A stretch of DNA of 64,000 bases, taken from positions 682,001 to 746,000 of the forward strand of contig NZ_JAFKON010000001.1 in the NCBI RefSeq assembly GCF_022803015.1, given 5' to 3'. The notes beneath the pieces are model-generated. The model was given only the letters and a program-made list of their open reading frames with translations. It ran no database searches and had not been told where the DNA came from. This DNA comes from Arthrobacter humicola. Its GTDB lineage: Bacteria; Actinomycetota; Actinomycetes; Actinomycetales; Micrococcaceae. Positions 18,290-26,928 of the stretch are shown piece by piece (position 1 is the stretch's first letter; the number at the start of each line of letters is the position of its first letter). The position numbers and the translations under genes were made by a program.

Positions 18290-19032
18290 TGAACATCCCC
18301 AAAGCCACCGTGCCCGCCGGGCAGGCCGCCGTCGACGGCCGCGCTTCCCGCTGGCAGTCCCACCGCGAGGAACGGCGGCGGGAGCTGATCAAGTCGGCCC
18401 GGAAAGCGGTGCATGCCCTCGGCAGCGATGCGTCCATGGAGGACATTGCCGCAGCCGCGGGAACGTCGAAGTCCGTGTTTTACCGCTATTTCGGCGACAA
18501 AGCCGGACTCCAGCAGGCCGTGGGCGAGGTGGTCCTGAGCCAGATGCAGCGGCGCATCCAGGAGGCGGCCCAGAGCGCCCAGACGCCCCGCGAAGGCCTG
18601 TTCGCCATGGTGTCCGCGTACCTCCAAATGGCCGAGACCAGCCCGAATGTCTACACGTTCGTCACGCGCCATGCTTCCGGCGAGCCCGAAACGGCCGGCC
18701 CGTCCATGTCCACTGCGGGAGCCTTGAGCCACTTCTTCGCCGCCATCAGCGACATGATTGCCCGGCCGATGCGCAGCCATCTGGGCGGCGGCCAGGACAA
18801 GGAAGCCGTGATCGGCTACTGGCCCAACGCCGCGATCGGCCTGGTCCGGAATGCCGGCGAACAGTGGCTCGCCAGCCCGCCCGGACCGGCGAAGCCCGGC
18901 CAGGAGGCCATGGCGCGGCAGATCACGGATTGGCTCTGCTTCGGCATCGCCCCCGAGCTGCAGGCACCTCGTCCCGAAGAAGAAGCAGCACAAACGGAAG
19001 CAACAGACCCGGCAGGCCAGGGCGCGCCGTAG
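18289..19032 (+). CDS. TetR-family repressor of the fatty-acid module
   Basis: A 247-residue TetR protein. The N-terminal HTH (about residues 25-75) reads REELIKSARKAVHALG-like residues followed by SMEDIAAAAGTSKSVFYRYFGDKAGL. The ligand domain is Ala/Gln-rich with a Pro/Glu-rich tail. The start is GTG 18289; there is no Shine-Dalgarno because the 33-bp palindrome abuts the codon, which suggests a leaderless mRNA. It is divergent from the thiolase operon and upstream of an acyl-CoA oxidase, so it probably senses an acyl-CoA and represses both sides. Confidence 0.87.
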   Translation: MNIPKATVPAGQAAVDGRASRWQSHREERRRELIKSARKAVHALGSDASMEDIAAAAGTSKSVFYRYFGDKAGLQQAVGEVVLSQMQRRIQEAAQSAQTPREGLFAMVSAYLQMAETSPNVYTFVTRHASGEPETAGPSMSTAGALSHFFAAISDMIARPMRSHLGGGQDKEAVIGYWPNAAIGLVRNAGEQWLASPPGPAKPGQEAMARQITDWLCFGIAPELQAPRPEEEAAQTEATDPAGQGAP

Positions 19033-19107
19033 CAGCGGCACACCGGCCCACGTCCGCGACCTGAACTGTCAGCACCAAAGATTGTCAGAACCACAGAAGG
19101 AAACGAC

Positions 19108-21285
19108 ATGACTGAACTAGCCGACCGCACTACCGGCAACGCACCCCGCCGGCCGCAACCACAACAGCCGGCGGCAACCACGGCAGCCGGCCGTTCCGGC
19201 CAGCCCGGTTCCCCTGGGGCCCCCGCCGTCGACGTCGCGGCCCTTGGCGAACAGCTGCTCGGCAAGTGGGCCGACATCCGGCTGAAGTCCAGGGGCCTCG
19301 CCGGCCGCCCGGAACTGCACAAGATCGAGGGCCAGACCCACACAGAACACCGCCAACGCGTCTTCGGGCAGCTCAGGATCCTGGTGGACAATGGCGCCGT
19401 CCACCGCGCATTTCCGGAGTCCGTGGGCGGCTCCGATGACCACGGCGGCAACGTGGCCGGCTTCCAGGAACTGGTCATCGCCGACCCGTCGCTGCAGATC
19501 AAGGCCGGCGTGCAGTGGGGCCTGTTCGGCTCCGCAGTGAACCACCTCGGCACCGCGGAACACCACGAGAAATGGCTGCCCGGCATCATGAGCCTGGAGA
19601 TCCCAGGCTGCTTCGCCATGACCGAGACCGGGCACGGCTCGGACGTGGCCAGCATTGCCACCACCGCCACCTACGACCCCGCCGCCGGAGAGTTCGTGGT
19701 CCACACACCGTTCCGGGCAGCGTGGAAAGACTACATCGGCAACGCCGCCACCGATGGCCTGGCCGCCGTCGTGTTCGCCCAACTGGTGACAAAGGGCGTC
19801 AACCACGGCGTGCACGCGTTCTACATGGACCTCCGGGACCCCGGGACCAAGGAGTTCCTGCCGGGCATCGGGGGCGAGGACGATGGTGTCAAGGGCGGCC
19901 TGAACGGCATCGACAACGGCCGGCTGCACTTCACGAACGTCCGGATCCCCCGCACCAACCTCCTGAACCGCTATGGCGACGTCGACCCCGAGGGCAACTA
20001 CACGTCCCCCATCGCCAGCCCGGGCCGCCGCTTCTTCACCATGCTCGGCACGCTGGTCCAGGGCCGGGTCTCCCTCGACGGCGCCGCCGTGACGGCGTCG
20101 AAGCTGGCCCTGAAAACCGCCATCCAGTACGCCACCGAACGCCGGCAGTTCAATGCCTCCTCGCAGACCGACGAGGAAGTGCTGCTGGACTACCAGCGGC
20201 ACCAGCGCCGGCTCTTCACCCGGCTGGCCACCACGTACGCCGCCAGCTTCGCCAGCGAGCAGCTGCTGCAGAAATTCGACGACGTCTTCTCCGGCCGCCA
20301 CGACACCGACCAGGACCGCCAGGACCTCGAAACCCTGGCCGCGGCCCTGAAGCCGCTGAGCACCTGGCACGCCCTGGATACGCTGCAGGAATGCCGCGAG
20401 GCCTGCGGTGGTGCGGGATTCCTGATCGAAAACCGGTTCGCCTCCCTCCGCGCCGACCTCGACGTGTACGCCACGTTCGAAGGCGACAACACGGTCCTGC
20501 TGCAGCTGGTCGCCAAGCGCCTGCTGGCGGACTACGCCAAGGAATTCCGCACCGTCAACGTCGGCGTGCTGGCCCGCTATGTCGTGGGCCAGGCCACCGG
20601 TGCTGCGATCCACCGCACCGGACTGCGCGGCGTCGCCCAGTTCGTGGCCGACACCGGATCAGTACAGAAGGCAGCGCTGGCGATCAAGGACGAAGCAAGC
20701 CAGCGGACTCTGCTCACGGACCGCGTCCAGACCATGGTCGCGGAGGTGGCCACGGCCCTCAAGGGCGCGAACAAGCTCCCGCAGCAGCAGGGCGCCGCCT
20801 TGTTCAACGCCCACCAGCACGAACTCATCGAAGCCGCCCAGGCCCATGCGGAACTGCTGCAGTGGGAGGCCTTTACCGAGGCCCTCGGCAAGGTGACAGA
20901 CCCGGGCACGCACAAAGTCCTGACGTGGCTGCGCGATCTCTTCGGCCTGTCCCTGATCGAGAAGAACCTGTCCTGGTACCTCATGAACGGCAGGCTGTCG
21001 ATGCAGCGCGGACGCACTGTGGGCGAATACATCAACCGCCTGCTCGTGAAGATCCGCCCGCACGCCCTGGACCTGGTGGACGCGTTCGGGTATGGCCCGG
21101 AGCACCTCCGCGCTGAGATCTCCACCGGCGCGGAGAAGGTCCGCCAGGACGAGGCCCGGGACTACTTCCGCAAGCAGCGGGCCAGCGGCCAGGCGCCCCT
21201 GGACGAAAAGATCCTGCTTGCCCGCGCCGTTCACGGCACAAAAGCTCACGGCACCAAGGCCCAGGGCACCAAAGCCCGCAGCTGA
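19108..21285 (+). CDS. Acyl-CoA oxidase/dehydrogenase family protein
   Basis: A 725-residue flavoprotein of the acyl-CoA dehydrogenase superfamily, closest in layout to acyl-CoA oxidases. Evidence: GCFAMTETGHGSDV (FAD/substrate loop, near 170), the ATERRQF segment near 345, and CGGAGFLIENR then TFEGDNTVLLQ with the catalytic Glu position (near 460), as in ACOX enzymes. It would introduce the 2,3 double bond into acyl-CoA. I cannot tell whether O2 or an electron-transfer flavoprotein is the acceptor. The N-terminal 40 residues are Pro/Gln/Ala-rich. The C-terminus carries a three-fold HGTKA/QGTKA repeat. Confidence 0.88.
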   Translation: MTELADRTTGNAPRRPQPQQPAATTAAGRSGQPGSPGAPAVDVAALGEQLLGKWADIRLKSRGLAGRPELHKIEGQTHTEHRQRVFGQLRILVDNGAVHRAFPESVGGSDDHGGNVAGFQELVIADPSLQIKAGVQWGLFGSAVNHLGTAEHHEKWLPGIMSLEIPGCFAMTETGHGSDVASIATTATYDPAAGEFVVHTPFRAAWKDYIGNAATDGLAAVVFAQLVTKGVNHGVHAFYMDLRDPGTKEFLPGIGGEDDGVKGGLNGIDNGRLHFTNVRIPRTNLLNRYGDVDPEGNYTSPIASPGRRFFTMLGTLVQGRVSLDGAAVTASKLALKTAIQYATERRQFNASSQTDEEVLLDYQRHQRRLFTRLATTYAASFASEQLLQKFDDVFSGRHDTDQDRQDLETLAAALKPLSTWHALDTLQECREACGGAGFLIENRFASLRADLDVYATFEGDNTVLLQLVAKRLLADYAKEFRTVNVGVLARYVVGQATGAAIHRTGLRGVAQFVADTGSVQKAALAIKDEASQRTLLTDRVQTMVAEVATALKGANKLPQQQGAALFNAHQHELIEAAQAHAELLQWEAFTEALGKVTDPGTHKVLTWLRDLFGLSLIEKNLSWYLMNGRLSMQRGRTVGEYINRLLVKIRPHALDLVDAFGYGPEHLRAEISTGAEKVRQDEARDYFRKQRASGQAPLDEKILLARAVHGTKAHGTKAQGTKARS
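21232..21276 (+). repeat. Three 15-bp in-frame repeats at the C-terminus
   Basis: Units at 21232, 21247 and 21262 are variants of CACGGCACCAAGGCC and encode HGTKA, HGTKA and QGTKA just before the stop. Confidence 0.9.
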
Positions 21286-21298
21286 CCCAGCCGAAATG

Positions 21299-21341
21299 CG
21301 ACGACGGCGCCGCCCCCTCAGCCGGGGCGGCGCCGTCGTCG
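21299..21341. terminator. Strong terminator hairpin, 18-bp perfect stem
   Basis: CGACGACGGCGCCGCCCC (21299-21316) pairs perfectly with bases 21324-21341 around a 7-nt loop. It lies between the converging oxidase and glgA genes. Confidence 0.88.
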
Positions 21342-21388
21342 AAGTGCAGTGACGCTGAAGTGCAGTGACGCTGAAGTGCAGTGACGCT
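21341..21388. repeat. Three perfect 16-bp tandem repeats after a terminator
   Basis: GAAGTGCAGTGACGCT occurs three times back to back at 21341, 21357 and 21373, directly after the terminator stem. No coding role is visible. Confidence 0.95.
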
Positions 21389-21410
21389 GTGGTGCTGTTC
21401 CGTCGCGGGG

Positions 21411-22616
21411 TCAGGAGCCCTGCTGGAGCACCGCGCGGTAGACCTCGAGCGTGGTCTCCGTGATGGATTCCCAGGAGAAGTGCTCCTCGGCCCTGCGCCG
21501 GCCGGCTTCGCCCATGGCGCGCGCCCGGGCAGGATCAGACACCACTTCGATGAGGGCCTCGGCAAAGTCGGTGACGAACTTCTCCGGGTCCAGAGGGATT
21601 CCCGTGCCGTCCGTGACCTGCTCGATCGGAACAAGCAGTCCGGTCTTGCCGTGCTCGACGACCTCCGGGATACCGCCGGTGGCGCTGGCCACCACAGCGG
21701 CACCGCACGCCATCGCCTCAAGGTTGACGATGCCCAGCGGTTCGTAGATGGACGGGCACGCGAACGCCGTCGCGTGGCTGAGCACCTGGATGACCTCGTT
21801 GCGGGGCAGCATCCGCTCGATCAGGATCACGCCGCTGCGCTGGCTCTGCAGCTCCTCGATCAGGCGTGCCGTCTCGGCCGCCAGTTCCGGGGTGTCCGCG
21901 GCACCGAGGCACAGCACCAGCTGGACGTCGGCCGGGAGCTTGGCGGCGGCCCGCAACAGGTACGGCACGCCCTTCTGCCGGGTGTTCCGGCCCACAAAAA
22001 CAACGCTGGGGCGCTCCGGATCGATTCCGAGCGGACGGATGATGTCATCAGCCTCGTCCCGGTTCCACTGGCTGACGTCAATGCCGTTGTGGACCACCTT
22101 GACCTTGGTCGGGTCAACGTCCGGATAGCTGCGCAGGATGTCCTGGCGCATGCCTTCCGAAACGGCGATGATGGCGGCGGCGGCCTCGTAGGCGGTCTTT
22201 TCCACCCAGGAGGACACCGCGTAGCCGCCACCAAGCTGCTCGGCCTTCCACGGGCGCAGCGGCTCCAGGCTGTGCGCGCTCAGTACATGCGGGATGCCGT
22301 GAAGCAGCGACGCGATGTGTCCGGCCATGTTGGCGTACCAGGTGTGGGAGTGGACCAGGTCCGCGCCGGCGATGTCCGGAACGATCCTCAGGTCCACCCC
22401 GAGGGTCTGGATGGCGGCGTTTGCGGAGCCCAGGTCTTCGGGCACGGAATACGACGTGACAGTCGCTCCGTGGTACCCGGGCTCGCGGGGCGCGCCGAAG
22501 GCACGCACCTGAAGGTCCACGCGTTGGGCCAGCACTCGGCTGAGCTCGGCCACATGGACACCGGCGCCGCCATAAATTTCCGGCGGGAATTCTTTGGTCA
22601 CAATATCTATTCGCAC
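21411..22616 (-). CDS. glgA: Glycogen synthase, GT4-type
   Basis: A 401-residue glycosyltransferase of family GT4, the actinobacterial GlgA type. It has KEFPPEIYGGAGVHV at the start, HSHTWYANM, the KGVPYLLRAAAKLP block and the C-terminal acceptor motif PSIYEPLGIVNLEAMACGAAVVAS with the conserved EPLGIVNLE. It transfers glucose from a nucleotide donor to alpha-1,4-glucan (or makes maltose-1-phosphate, as mycobacterial GlgM). GTG 22616 gives the standard MRIDIVTKE start; TTG and GTG codons lie upstream. It is divergent from glgC across about 100 bp, the usual arrangement. Confidence 0.93.
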   Translation of the reverse strand: MRIDIVTKEFPPEIYGGAGVHVAELSRVLAQRVDLQVRAFGAPREPGYHGATVTSYSVPEDLGSANAAIQTLGVDLRIVPDIAGADLVHSHTWYANMAGHIASLLHGIPHVLSAHSLEPLRPWKAEQLGGGYAVSSWVEKTAYEAAAAIIAVSEGMRQDILRSYPDVDPTKVKVVHNGIDVSQWNRDEADDIIRPLGIDPERPSVVFVGRNTRQKGVPYLLRAAAKLPADVQLVLCLGAADTPELAAETARLIEELQSQRSGVILIERMLPRNEVIQVLSHATAFACPSIYEPLGIVNLEAMACGAAVVASATGGIPEVVEHGKTGLLVPIEQVTDGTGIPLDPEKFVTDFAEALIEVVSDPARARAMGEAGRRRAEEHFSWESITETTLEVYRAVLQQGS

Positions 22617-22718
22617 ATGCACCAAGGTAGTCGTTACGGTGGAACTGATCTAGTGTGAAGACGTTCGGGCATGCCGGACTGTATTGGGGAGTAACGAAGG
22701 CGTTCAGGAGCTATCACC

Positions 22719-24134
22719 ATGCCGCATCAAAAGAGAGTTTTGGCAATTGTCCTCGCAGGTGGCGAGGGAAACCGGCTCATGCCGTTGACGGCGGACCGGG
22801 CCAAGCCTGGTGTCCCGTTTGCCGGAAGCTACCGGCTCATTGACTTTGCCCTTTCAAATCTTGTGAATTCCCGCTATCTGCAAATTGTGGTGTTGACGCA
22901 ATACAAGTCCCACAGCCTTGACCGGCACATTTCCGAAACGTGGCGGATGTCCACCCAGCTGGGCAACTATGTGGCCTCGGTTCCGGCTCAGCAGCGCGTC
23001 GGCAAGAGCTGGTTCCTCGGCAGCGCCAACGCCATTTATCAGTCGCTGAATCTCATTCACGACGCCAACCCCGACATCGTGGTCGTGGTCGGCGCAGACC
23101 ACGTCTACCGGATGGACTTCTCCCAGATGGTGGAGCAGCACGTCGCGAGCGGGGCCAAGGCCACGGTCGCCGCGGTCCGCCAGCCGCTGCACATGGCGGA
23201 CCAGTTCGGCGTGATCGAAACCGATGCGGACAACCCGGAGAAGATTGCCGCGTTCGTGGAGAAGCCGTCGTCAACACCGGGCCTCGCGGCCGACCCCAGC
23301 CAGTTCCTGGCCTCCATGGGCAACTACGTCTTCGACGCCGATGCCCTTATCGAAGCCCTCCACGTTGACGCCGAGCGCCTCGATACCAAGCACGACATGG
23401 GCGGGGACATCATCCCGTACTTCGTCAACCAGGGCGACGCCGGCGTCTACGACTTCACCCTTAACGACATTCCGGGCTCCACCGAACGGGACCGCACCTA
23501 CTGGCGCGACGTCGGCACCATCGATTCTTTCTACGACGCCCACATGGACCTGATCTCCCCTGTTCCGGTCTTCAACCTCTACAACTCCGAGTGGCCGATC
23601 TACACCCGCCAGACCATCTCCCCGCCGGCCAAGTTTGTCCGCGGGAAGTCCAACACCGTGGGCACGGCACTGGATTCCATCGTGGCCAGCGGCGTCGTCG
23701 TCTCCGGCGGCATCGTGGAAGGCTCCGTGCTCTCCAACGACGTCTACGTCGGCACCTCGAGCCGGGTCCTGGACTCGGTCCTGATGGACAAGGTCAACGT
23801 CGGGGAAGGCGCAGTCATCAAACGCGCCATCATCGACAAGAACGTCAAGGTGCCGGCCGGGGCCGCGATCGGACTCGACCCCGAACTGGACCGCGCCCGC
23901 GGCTTCAAGGTCACGGACTCCGGAATCACGGTCCTGTCCAAGGGCCAGCACGTCCCGGACCCCAGCGATGCGGAACGGGCGCTCTCCGCGGCCAACCTGC
24001 GCCTGGTGCCCGACGCCGTCCGCACCGCCACTGAGAACTGGCCCGAACTGCGCGACTCCGTGGACAAGGTGGCCGACGTCCAGGCCGCCGCTGTGGGCGC
24101 GGACGCACCGGTCAAGCAATCACCCACGGCATAG
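22719..24134 (+). CDS. glgC: Glucose-1-phosphate adenylyltransferase
   Basis: A 471-residue ADP-glucose pyrophosphorylase, the committed enzyme of glycogen synthesis. The nucleotidyltransferase motif is [19 protein letters not shown] near residue 12; [10 protein letters not shown] and the C-terminal left-handed beta-helix with repeated hexapeptides (about 290-400) follow. A Pro/Ala-rich tail ends the protein. It is divergent from glgA. Members are usually allosterically tuned by sugar phosphates. Confidence 0.95.
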   Translation: MPHQKRVLAIVLAGGEGNRLMPLTADRAKPGVPFAGSYRLIDFALSNLVNSRYLQIVVLTQYKSHSLDRHISETWRMSTQLGNYVASVPAQQRVGKSWFLGSANAIYQSLNLIHDANPDIVVVVGADHVYRMDFSQMVEQHVASGAKATVAAVRQPLHMADQFGVIETDADNPEKIAAFVEKPSSTPGLAADPSQFLASMGNYVFDADALIEALHVDAERLDTKHDMGGDIIPYFVNQGDAGVYDFTLNDIPGSTERDRTYWRDVGTIDSFYDAHMDLISPVPVFNLYNSEWPIYTRQTISPPAKFVRGKSNTVGTALDSIVASGVVVSGGIVEGSVLSNDVYVGTSSRVLDSVLMDKVNVGEGAVIKRAIIDKNVKVPAGAAIGLDPELDRARGFKVTDSGITVLSKGQHVPDPSDAERALSAANLRLVPDAVRTATENWPELRDSVDKVADVQAAAVGADAPVKQSPTA

Positions 24135-24140
24135 GCAGGC

Positions 24141-24174
24141 GGGGGCCCGGCAGGCACGTCCGGCCGGGCTCCCC
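24141..24174 (+). terminator. Possible terminator after glgC
   Basis: GGGGGCCCGGC (24141-24151) can pair with GCCGGGCTCCCC (24163-24174) with one bulged base and an 11-nt loop. It is G+C-rich but has no clean T-tract, so the call is weak. Confidence 0.45.
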
Positions 24175-24195
24175 GCACCCTGTAAAATTAGGGCA

Positions 24196-25704
24196 ATGAG
24201 CTCCCCCGATCTGTCCTCCGACTTTCCCTCTGCCGAGCTTGGTCTTGCCGATCTTGGTCTCGCCGAGCTGACCCCGGAGGAAATCCAGGCCTGCCTGAAG
24301 GTACTGAACACGATCCACGCCTATGACGAGGAGCACCCGGACTACGTCTCAGTGCGCCGCGCCACCGGGAAAATGTTCAAGGCCGTCAAGCGCCACCGGC
24401 GGGTCAGCAAGCGTGATGAGATCGCCGAGGCGGACCGCGCCGTGATCGCACAGACGGCGACGGCGGCCCCCGACAGGATCGACGACGAGACGCGCGGCAA
24501 CAAGCTCGCCACGTCCGCCACCGGGGAAATCGCCGGCCACCTGATCAGGTCCCGGCCGTGCTACATCTGCAAGCAGCACTACACCCAGGTGGATGCCTTC
24601 TACCACCAGCTGTGCCCCGAGTGCGCCCTGTTCAGCCACAGCAAGCGCGACGCCCGCACCGATCTGACCGGCCGCAGGGCCTTGCTGACCGGCGGCCGGG
24701 CGAAGATCGGCATGTACATCGCGCTCCGGCTCCTCCGGGACGGCGCGCACACCACCATCACCACCCGGTTCCCGAAGGACGCCGCCCGCCGCTTCGCTGC
24801 GATGGAGGACAGCGCCGACTGGCTGCACCGGCTCCGGATCGTGGGCATCGACCTCCGCGACCCGTCCCAGGTGATGGCCCTGACGGATTCCCTGGATGCC
24901 GCAGGACCGCTGGACATCATCATCAACAACGCGGCCCAGACGGTGCGGCGCTCCGGCAACGCCTACAAGCCGCTCGTGGACGCCGAGGACGAGCCGCTGC
25001 CCGCCGCCCTTCAGGCTGCCAATGGGGGCCCGGAGCTCGTCACGTTCGGCCACGCCCACGACAAGCACCCGCTTGCCCTCGCCAGCAGCGTGCTCGACCA
25101 TCCAGTGCTGGCCGGTGACGCGATCACGTCCCTGGCCCTGTCCACCGGGTCGGCGTCGCTGGAGCGGATTGCCTCCGGCACCGCGATCGATGCGGGCGGA
25201 CTGGTCCCGGACCTCGCCAGCATCAACAGCTGGACCCAGGTGCTGGACGAGGTGGACCCGCTGGAGATGCTCGAAGTGCAGTTGTGCAACGTGACGGCTC
25301 CGTTCCTGCTGGTCAGCCGGCTGCGTGGCGCCATGAAACGCTCCACCGCGCGGCGGAAGTACATCGTCAATGTCAGTGCCATGGAAGGCCAGTTCTCCCG
25401 CGCCTACAAGGGCCCCGGACACCCGCACACGAACATGGCCAAGGCTGCGCTGAACATGATGACGCGAACGAGCGCCCAGGAAATGCTCGACGCCGACGGC
25501 ATCCTCATGACGGCCGTGGACACCGGCTGGATCACGGACGAGCGCCCGCACTACACCAAAGTCCGCCTCATGGAAGAGGGCTTCCACGCGCCCCTGGACC
25601 TAGTTGACGGCGCCGCCCGCGTGTACGACCCCATCGTGATGGGCGAATCCGGCGAGGACCAGTACGGAGTGTTCCTCAAGGACTACAAGCCCAGTCCGTG
25701 GTGA
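24196..25704 (+). CDS. Zinc-ribbon SDR-like protein with altered active site
   Basis: A 502-residue protein. An N-terminal helical part (1-110) is followed by a four-cysteine zinc ribbon, C122-x2-C125-x14-C140-x2-C143, then an SDR Rossmann domain (about 155-500) with LTGGRAKIGMYIAL and NAA motifs. At the catalytic site the usual YxxxK reads T412-N-M-A-K416, so the tyrosine is absent; a Tyr lies about 12 residues before the Lys. The N-terminus has a short Leu-rich repeat (LGLADLGLAEL) from a 15-bp DNA repeat. The product is unknown; it may be a non-catalytic or unusual oxidoreductase. Start ATG 24196. Confidence 0.75.
   Translation: MSSPDLSSDFPSAELGLADLGLAELTPEEIQACLKVLNTIHAYDEEHPDYVSVRRATGKMFKAVKRHRRVSKRDEIAEADRAVIAQTATAAPDRIDDETRGNKLATSATGEIAGHLIRSRPCYICKQHYTQVDAFYHQLCPECALFSHSKRDARTDLTGRRALLTGGRAKIGMYIALRLLRDGAHTTITTRFPKDAARRFAAMEDSADWLHRLRIVGIDLRDPSQVMALTDSLDAAGPLDIIINNAAQTVRRSGNAYKPLVDAEDEPLPAALQAANGGPELVTFGHAHDKHPLALASSVLDHPVLAGDAITSLALSTGSASLERIASGTAIDAGGLVPDLASINSWTQVLDEVDPLEMLEVQLCNVTAPFLLVSRLRGAMKRSTARRKYIVNVSAMEGQFSRAYKGPGHPHTNMAKAALNMMTRTSAQEMLDADGILMTAVDTGWITDERPHYTKVRLMEEGFHAPLDLVDGAARVYDPIVMGESGEDQYGVFLKDYKPSPW
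24232..24261 (+). repeat. 15-bp in-frame tandem repeat, about two units
   Basis: GCCGAGCTTGGTCTT (24232) and GCCGATCTTGGTCTC (24247) are adjacent and in frame; a partial third unit begins at 24262. They encode the Leu-rich stretch at the start of the SDR-like protein. Confidence 0.8.
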
Positions 25705-25723
25705 CCCCCAGTCCCTGGTGACC
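25690..25723. repeat. 17-bp tandem duplication over a stop codon
   Basis: CCCAGTCCGTGGTGACC at 25690-25706 is followed at once by CCCAGTCCCTGGTGACC (25707-25723). The first copy contains the SDR stop (TGG TGA); the second lies in the intergenic space. Confidence 0.85.
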
Positions 25724-25766
25724 GGCGCCGGCGGGCCGCGGCATCCGTCACATACGTGTCCGCCGC

Positions 25767-25780
25767 GGGACCTATGGCCC
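25767..25780 (+). promoter_or_regulatory. DosR-like box A
   Basis: GGGACCTATGGCCC followed by TAA; GGG-N8-CCC core. It ends 38 bp before the first PPOX gene's ATG. Confidence 0.5.
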
Positions 25781-25818
25781 TAATGGGGGTTACGGGGCGG
25801 CCCGTATCGTGGCTCGAC

Positions 25819-26286
25819 ATGGACTCAACCACGCCCTCGCCGGAATACTCGCTGACCATGGACCAGTGCTGGGCGCTGCTCGATACCGAAGTCGTGGGGC
25901 GCGTGGCGCTGATCGTAGACAACCATCCGGAAATCTTCCCGGTAAATTTCGTCCTCGAACGGCGGGCGATTGCCTTCCGCACCGCCGGCGGCACGAAGCT
26001 GTGGGGCGCGATCACAGGCAAGCCGGTTGCATTCGAGATCGACGGCTACGAGGCCCGCGACGAGACGGCCTGGAGCGTGATGGCGCGCGGGGAAGCCGAG
26101 GTCATCGAGAGCCAGGAGGAGAAGGACGAAATTGACTCCCTGCTCCTGGAGCCCTGGCAGCCCGGCGAGAAGGCCTACTACGTGCGTGTGGCTCCCAAAG
26201 CCCTGACCGGACGACGCTTCAAGGTCAACCGGCCCGATGTGTGGAGCACCCGGCTCTCGGATCCGCGCCGGGCCACGTTCGAATAG
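25819..26286 (+). CDS. Pyridoxamine 5'-phosphate oxidase family protein (copy 1)
   Basis: A 155-residue split-barrel flavin/F420-binding-type protein (PF12900-like). The pattern ECWALL-like start, VGRVALIVDNHPEIFPVNFVL and FRTAGGTKLWGAI is typical; it ends with ALTGRRFKV. The paralogue at 29685-30182 shares these blocks. PPOX-like proteins occur in the mycobacterial DosR regulon (for example Rv3129), and this gene sits beside a usp-devR-devS set. ATG 25819 lies 38 bp after a DosR-like box. Its substrate and cofactor are unknown. Confidence 0.82.
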   Translation: MDSTTPSPEYSLTMDQCWALLDTEVVGRVALIVDNHPEIFPVNFVLERRAIAFRTAGGTKLWGAITGKPVAFEIDGYEARDETAWSVMARGEAEVIESQEEKDEIDSLLLEPWQPGEKAYYVRVAPKALTGRRFKVNRPDVWSTRLSDPRRATFE

Positions 26287-26309
26287 AATCCTCCGGCAGG
26301 ATTGCGGCG

Positions 26310-26759
26310 TCAGCCGTGTTCTGGCGAGTGGACCACCAGCACCGGGCAATGCGCATGTGCCACACAGGCGGAACTCACCGATCCGAGCAACAGCCCACCG
26401 AATCCGCCGTGGCCGCGGCGGCCCAGCACGAGCATGTCCGCGGCTTTGCTCTCCTCGATCAGCACGCGGCGGGGGTGCCCCTGGATGAGGCGGGCCTCGA
26501 CGTTGTCCGGGGTGTCCGGGCCGAAGGCCTTCGCCACCGCCTCGGCCAGGATTTCGCCGGCCCGGACATCGAAGTCGTCGATGCCGACGGCGACATAGCC
26601 GTCGTACACCGGCGGGTAGTCCCAGCACGCCAGCGCGACCACCTTGGCGGCCAGAGGCACCGCGAGGCCCTGCGCATGCCGCAGCGCGGACACCGAAGCG
26701 TCCGAGCCGTCAACACCTACCACGATCGTGCGGACGTCCCTGACTTCGTTCATTGCCAT
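26310..26759 (-). CDS. Universal stress protein, UspA family
   Basis: A 149-residue single Usp domain. The ATP-type motifs are VVGVDGSDAS at the start and LGRRGHGGFGGLLLGSVSSAC near residue 115, the G-2x-G-9x-G-S/T signature. In mycobacteria a Usp gene (Rv3134c) precedes devR-devS; here it is divergent from devR. Two in-frame ATGs (26759 and 26753) are possible: AAGGA sits well for the second, GAGG for the first. The upstream region has DosR-like boxes at 26837 and 26915. It converges on the PPOX gene with only 23 bp between. Confidence 0.88.
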   Translation of the reverse strand: MAMNEVRDVRTIVVGVDGSDASVSALRHAQGLAVPLAAKVVALACWDYPPVYDGYVAVGIDDFDVRAGEILAEAVAKAFGPDTPDNVEARLIQGHPRRVLIEESKAADMLVLGRRGHGGFGGLLLGSVSSACVAHAHCPVLVVHSPEHG

Positions 26760-26836
26760 CCTTGCCTCGTACCGGCCGAGTTTCCCGCGCCAGATGGCGA
26801 CGCTCCCATGATTGCCTTCGCCCGGCCAGGCGCCTA

Positions 26837-26850
26837 GGGCCAAAAGGCAT
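26837..26850 (-). promoter_or_regulatory. DosR-like half-site box B
   Basis: On the minus strand it reads ATGCCTTTTGGCCCTAG; one half (GGCCCTAG) matches well, the other is imperfect. It is 78 bp upstream of the usp start. Confidence 0.35.
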
Positions 26851-26914
26851 GCACGCACCCCGGCCGGCGGGCGACCCGGAAACGCTCCGGGCAACGGGCC
26901 GGAGGCGGCCTGTT

Positions 26915-26928
26915 GGGCACTATGACCC
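26915..26928 (+). promoter_or_regulatory. DosR-like box C
   Basis: GGGCACTATGACCC followed by TTG. It lies in the usp-devR divergent space, 132 bp before the devR ATG. The rest of this roughly 300-base gap shows no gene. Confidence 0.45.

Noticed and set aside
19108..21285. FadE5 assignment for the acyl-CoA enzyme
   Set aside because: Although the neighbouring genes match the FadE5 locus, the FEGDNTV block and the length fit acyl-CoA oxidases better.
26287..26303. Six-base hairpin AATCCT/AGGATT between PPOX copy 1 and usp
   Set aside because: Too short and too close to both stops to be called a terminator.
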